The notes under the pieces: model-generated
Told to the model about the DNA's origin: nothing
The model's input: the letters and a program-made list of their open reading frames with translations, nothing else
The model's database searches: none
NCBI GenBank assembly: GCA_023135025.1
Contig: JAGLTY010000105.1
Span: 1-7,133 of the forward strand
DNA: 7,133 nucleotides
Direction: 5' to 3'
From: Bacteroidales bacterium
GTDB taxonomy: Bacteria > Bacteroidota > Bacteroidia > Bacteroidales > GCA-2748055
Shown here: in pieces, positions 5,147-7,133 of the stretch
Position numbering within the stretch: the stretch's first letter is position 1
How the letters are laid out: each line of letters starts with the position of its first letter
Position numbers and translations under genes: made by a program

Positions 5147-7133
5147 AAATCACTCACTGGATCATACTGGGCGTTGTGATTGTCCTGGCAACCTGGGTCA
5201 TTTACCAGACAAGGGAGCTCCAGCCCAGGGTCGACACCACCATCGATCTGAACTGGAGATTCACCCTGGGTGATCCAACCGGTGCATCTCTACCTGCATA
5301 CAATGACTCGAAATGGCGGTATCTTTCCCTACCACATGACTGGATGGTTGAACAACCGGTTGACAGAAACAATCCATCCGGAACAGCAGGAGGGTTCTAC
5401 CCTGAGGGTATTGGATGGTATCGGAAAACCATTGATCTTTCAGAGTACGAAAACAAAGAGCAGTTCTACCTGCTCTTTGAAGGTGTAATGATGAATGCAG
5501 ACGTCTACTTCAACGGGTCGCACCTGGGCAAACAGGTTTATGGTTATTCCAGCTTCTACCATGATATTACCAAACTGGTACGGTTGGATACTCTCAATGT
5601 GATTGCCGTCAGAACCGATTGCACTGAATTACCGATGGATCGCTGGTATTCAGGTGGAGGGATCTACAGGCATGTAAGGCTGATCACCACAAGCTCAATG
5701 CATATGCCGGTCTGGGGAGAGGCTGTGAGTTCAGTCATCGATAATACTGGCATGGCGAGCCTGGATATCTCAGTAGAGGTACTGAACAATGGCCGAAAAA
5801 GCCGGCGTTTTGAGGTACGATACGACGTTGTAGGTCCGGGAGGAAAACTGGTGGCCAATGGAAACAGCGTTGGATATCTTGAACCGGGGAGCATGGTCCG
5901 GTCGACGCAAAATTTCACCATTGAGGACCCCGAATTATGGTCGCCCGATAAGCCCAATCTTTACTCTGTGCATTGCTACCTGATGGATAAGAACAGACCA
6001 CTTGACAAGGTCAGCATCCAGCATGGCATTCGTTCGGTTGAATTCAATCCTGACATGGGATTCATATTAAACGGGAAGAAATTGATCCTGAAGGGGGTAT
6101 GTTTACATCACGATGGTGGAGAACTGGGAGCCGCCGTTCCAATGGAGAGCTGGAAAAGAAGGTTTGAGTTTTTAAAAGAACTGGGAGTTAATGCACTGAG
6201 GTTGGCCCACAATCCACACGCACCGGAAGTACTTGACCTTTGCGATCGCATGGGTTTCCTGGTGATTGATGAGATGTATGATAAATGGGAGCAGCCCTGG
6301 TATGGAGCCGCAGTGGACCTGAGCCTGGAAGAGAGCTGGCAGACCGATCTTTCAAATTTTATACGGCGCGACAGGAACCATCCGTCGGTGATCCTCTGGA
6401 GTTTGGGTAATGAAACCCTGGAGCAACTCTATATTCCGGGCGATGGCGTGGCCTGGTACAGTAAATTGAAGGAGCTTGTGCAGTCCATCGATTCAACCAG
6501 GATGGTCACAGCTGCCTTGCATCCAGGTAACACCAATGACCTGTTTGAGGTCCCCTCGAGCCTGATGCATGTATCGCCGGTTGTATCGTATAACTATCGG
6601 AGCGACTCATTCAGGACCTGGCATGCACAGTACCCCGACCTGGTATTCATTGCCTCCGAAACCAAAGCATACGGAACCCAACAAAAAGAGGATTACCAGG
6701 TTATCGACTATACCGATAACTCCTGGAACGATATGGATCAGTTTGTGGCTGGCCAGTTTATCTGGGCCGGCATCGACTACCTGGGTGAATCGGCAGGATG
6801 GCCCGATCGCGGATTGAGGAACGGATTGATGGAAACCAATGGGTTTATTAAACCCCATGCCTGGTATATAGCATCACGCTACCGGGAAGATCCCCTGGTT
6901 AAACTCACAGTAAAAGACTCCCTGCTTGCCGACTCGCTGAATCATCTCACCAGCTGGCAAACCAGCTGGGTGGGTGCACCACTGGTGGACCACTGGAGTT
7001 TCATGCACGATACCACAGACAAAGAGGTCGTGGTCTTTACCAATTGCAACCGTGTAGAGATCGTACTGAACAGCAGGCTTGTTCACACCCTGAACAGAGA
7101 TGTATTTCCGGATGGTGTGATCAAAGCCATGGT
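5143..7133 (+). CDS. Glycoside hydrolase family 2, beta-galactosidase-like (3' end beyond window)
   Basis: The frame is open for 663 codons to the window edge. Residues 6-21 are a hydrophobic signal peptide or N-terminal anchor; there is no lipobox cysteine. Domains in order are a GH2 sugar-binding jelly roll (about 36-185, with LPHDW 63-67, GIGWYRK and the RWYSGGGIYR segment around W168), an immunoglobulin-like domain (190-295), the TIM barrel (297-600) and the start of a DUF4982-like domain (from about 615, EVVVFTNCNRVEIVLN). The acid/base is E424 in WSLGNE and the nucleophile is E506 in ASETKAYG; H356 in LAHNPH and E377 in VIDEMYD fit the family active site. All catalytic residues are intact. 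It should remove terminal beta-linked sugars from oligosaccharides in the periplasm or at the cell surface; galactose is most likely, but the specificity cannot be read from the sequence. Related proteins usually run to 800-900 residues, so some 150-250 are missing here. The ATG overlaps the SatD-family stop by four bases. Confidence 0.93.
   Translation, partial: MKITHWIILGVVIVLATWVIYQTRELQPRVDTTIDLNWRFTLGDPTGASLPAYNDSKWRYLSLPHDWMVEQPVDRNNPSGTAGGFYPEGIGWYRKTIDLSEYENKEQFYLLFEGVMMNADVYFNGSHLGKQVYGYSSFYHDITKLVRLDTLNVIAVRTDCTELPMDRWYSGGGIYRHVRLITTSSMHMPVWGEAVSSVIDNTGMASLDISVEVLNNGRKSRRFEVRYDVVGPGGKLVANGNSVGYLEPGSMVRSTQNFTIEDPELWSPDKPNLYSVHCYLMDKNRPLDKVSIQHGIRSVEFNPDMGFILNGKKLILKGVCLHHDGGELGAAVPMESWKRRFEFLKELGVNALRLAHNPHAPEVLDLCDRMGFLVIDEMYDKWEQPWYGAAVDLSLEESWQTDLSNFIRRDRNHPSVILWSLGNETLEQLYIPGDGVAWYSKLKELVQSIDSTRMVTAALHPGNTNDLFEVPSSLMHVSPVVSYNYRSDSFRTWHAQYPDLVFIASETKAYGTQQKEDYQVIDYTDNSWNDMDQFVAGQFIWAGIDYLGESAGWPDRGLRNGLMETNGFIKPHAWYIASRYREDPLVKLTVKDSLLADSLNHLTSWQTSWVGAPLVDHWSFMHDTTDKEVVVFTNCNRVEIVLNSRLVHTLNRDVFPDGVIKAM

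Noticed and set aside
5664..5957. Minus-strand open frame of 97 codons
   Set aside because: It is antisense to the GH2 sugar-binding and immunoglobulin-like domains, with low-complexity Ser/Thr/Pro content typical of shadow frames.
4100..7133. Polysaccharide utilisation locus
   Set aside because: A GH2 gene alone is not enough; no SusC/SusD pair, sulfatase or second glycosidase is visible, and the kinase is not a hybrid two-component system.

Overview
The window looks like a chromosomal segment from a Bacteroidota bacterium, plausibly an environmental or marine saccharolytic member. This is an inference from four things: a LytS-type kinase with a LytTR regulator, a SatD-family protein, a GH2 glycosidase of the kind common in that phylum, and weak Shine-Dalgarno sequences with a promoter of the TTG / TAnnTTTG type. 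No RNA gene, insertion sequence, CRISPR array or phage gene was seen.

The layout is two divergent groups separated by a 381-base AT-rich spacer (4100-4480). On the minus strand, read from 4099 down to 1, come a secreted PQQ-like beta-propeller protein (4099-2834), a membrane histidine kinase (2799-1747), a LytTR response regulator (1757-1020, overlapping the kinase) and, after a 104-base gap, a second propeller protein paralogous to the first (915-1, cut by the window edge). On the plus strand, a SatD-family protein with a C-terminal helix-turn-helix (4481-5146) overlaps by four bases (ATGA) a GH2 glycoside hydrolase (5143 to beyond 7133, cut by the window edge).

The kinase has four membrane helices and no large sensor domain, and its gene lies between those of two exported propeller proteins. 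This suggests, but does not prove, that the propellers act with the kinase, or that the two-component system controls them. A near-identical element of about 25 bases occurs upstream of both propeller genes in the same orientation (1004-1028 and 4267-4292); it is the best candidate for a shared control site or a duplication scar. The SatD-GH2 pair looks translationally coupled and has a good predicted Bacteroidota promoter at 4387-4419. The window holds no SusC/SusD pair, so it cannot be called a polysaccharide utilisation locus from what is visible.
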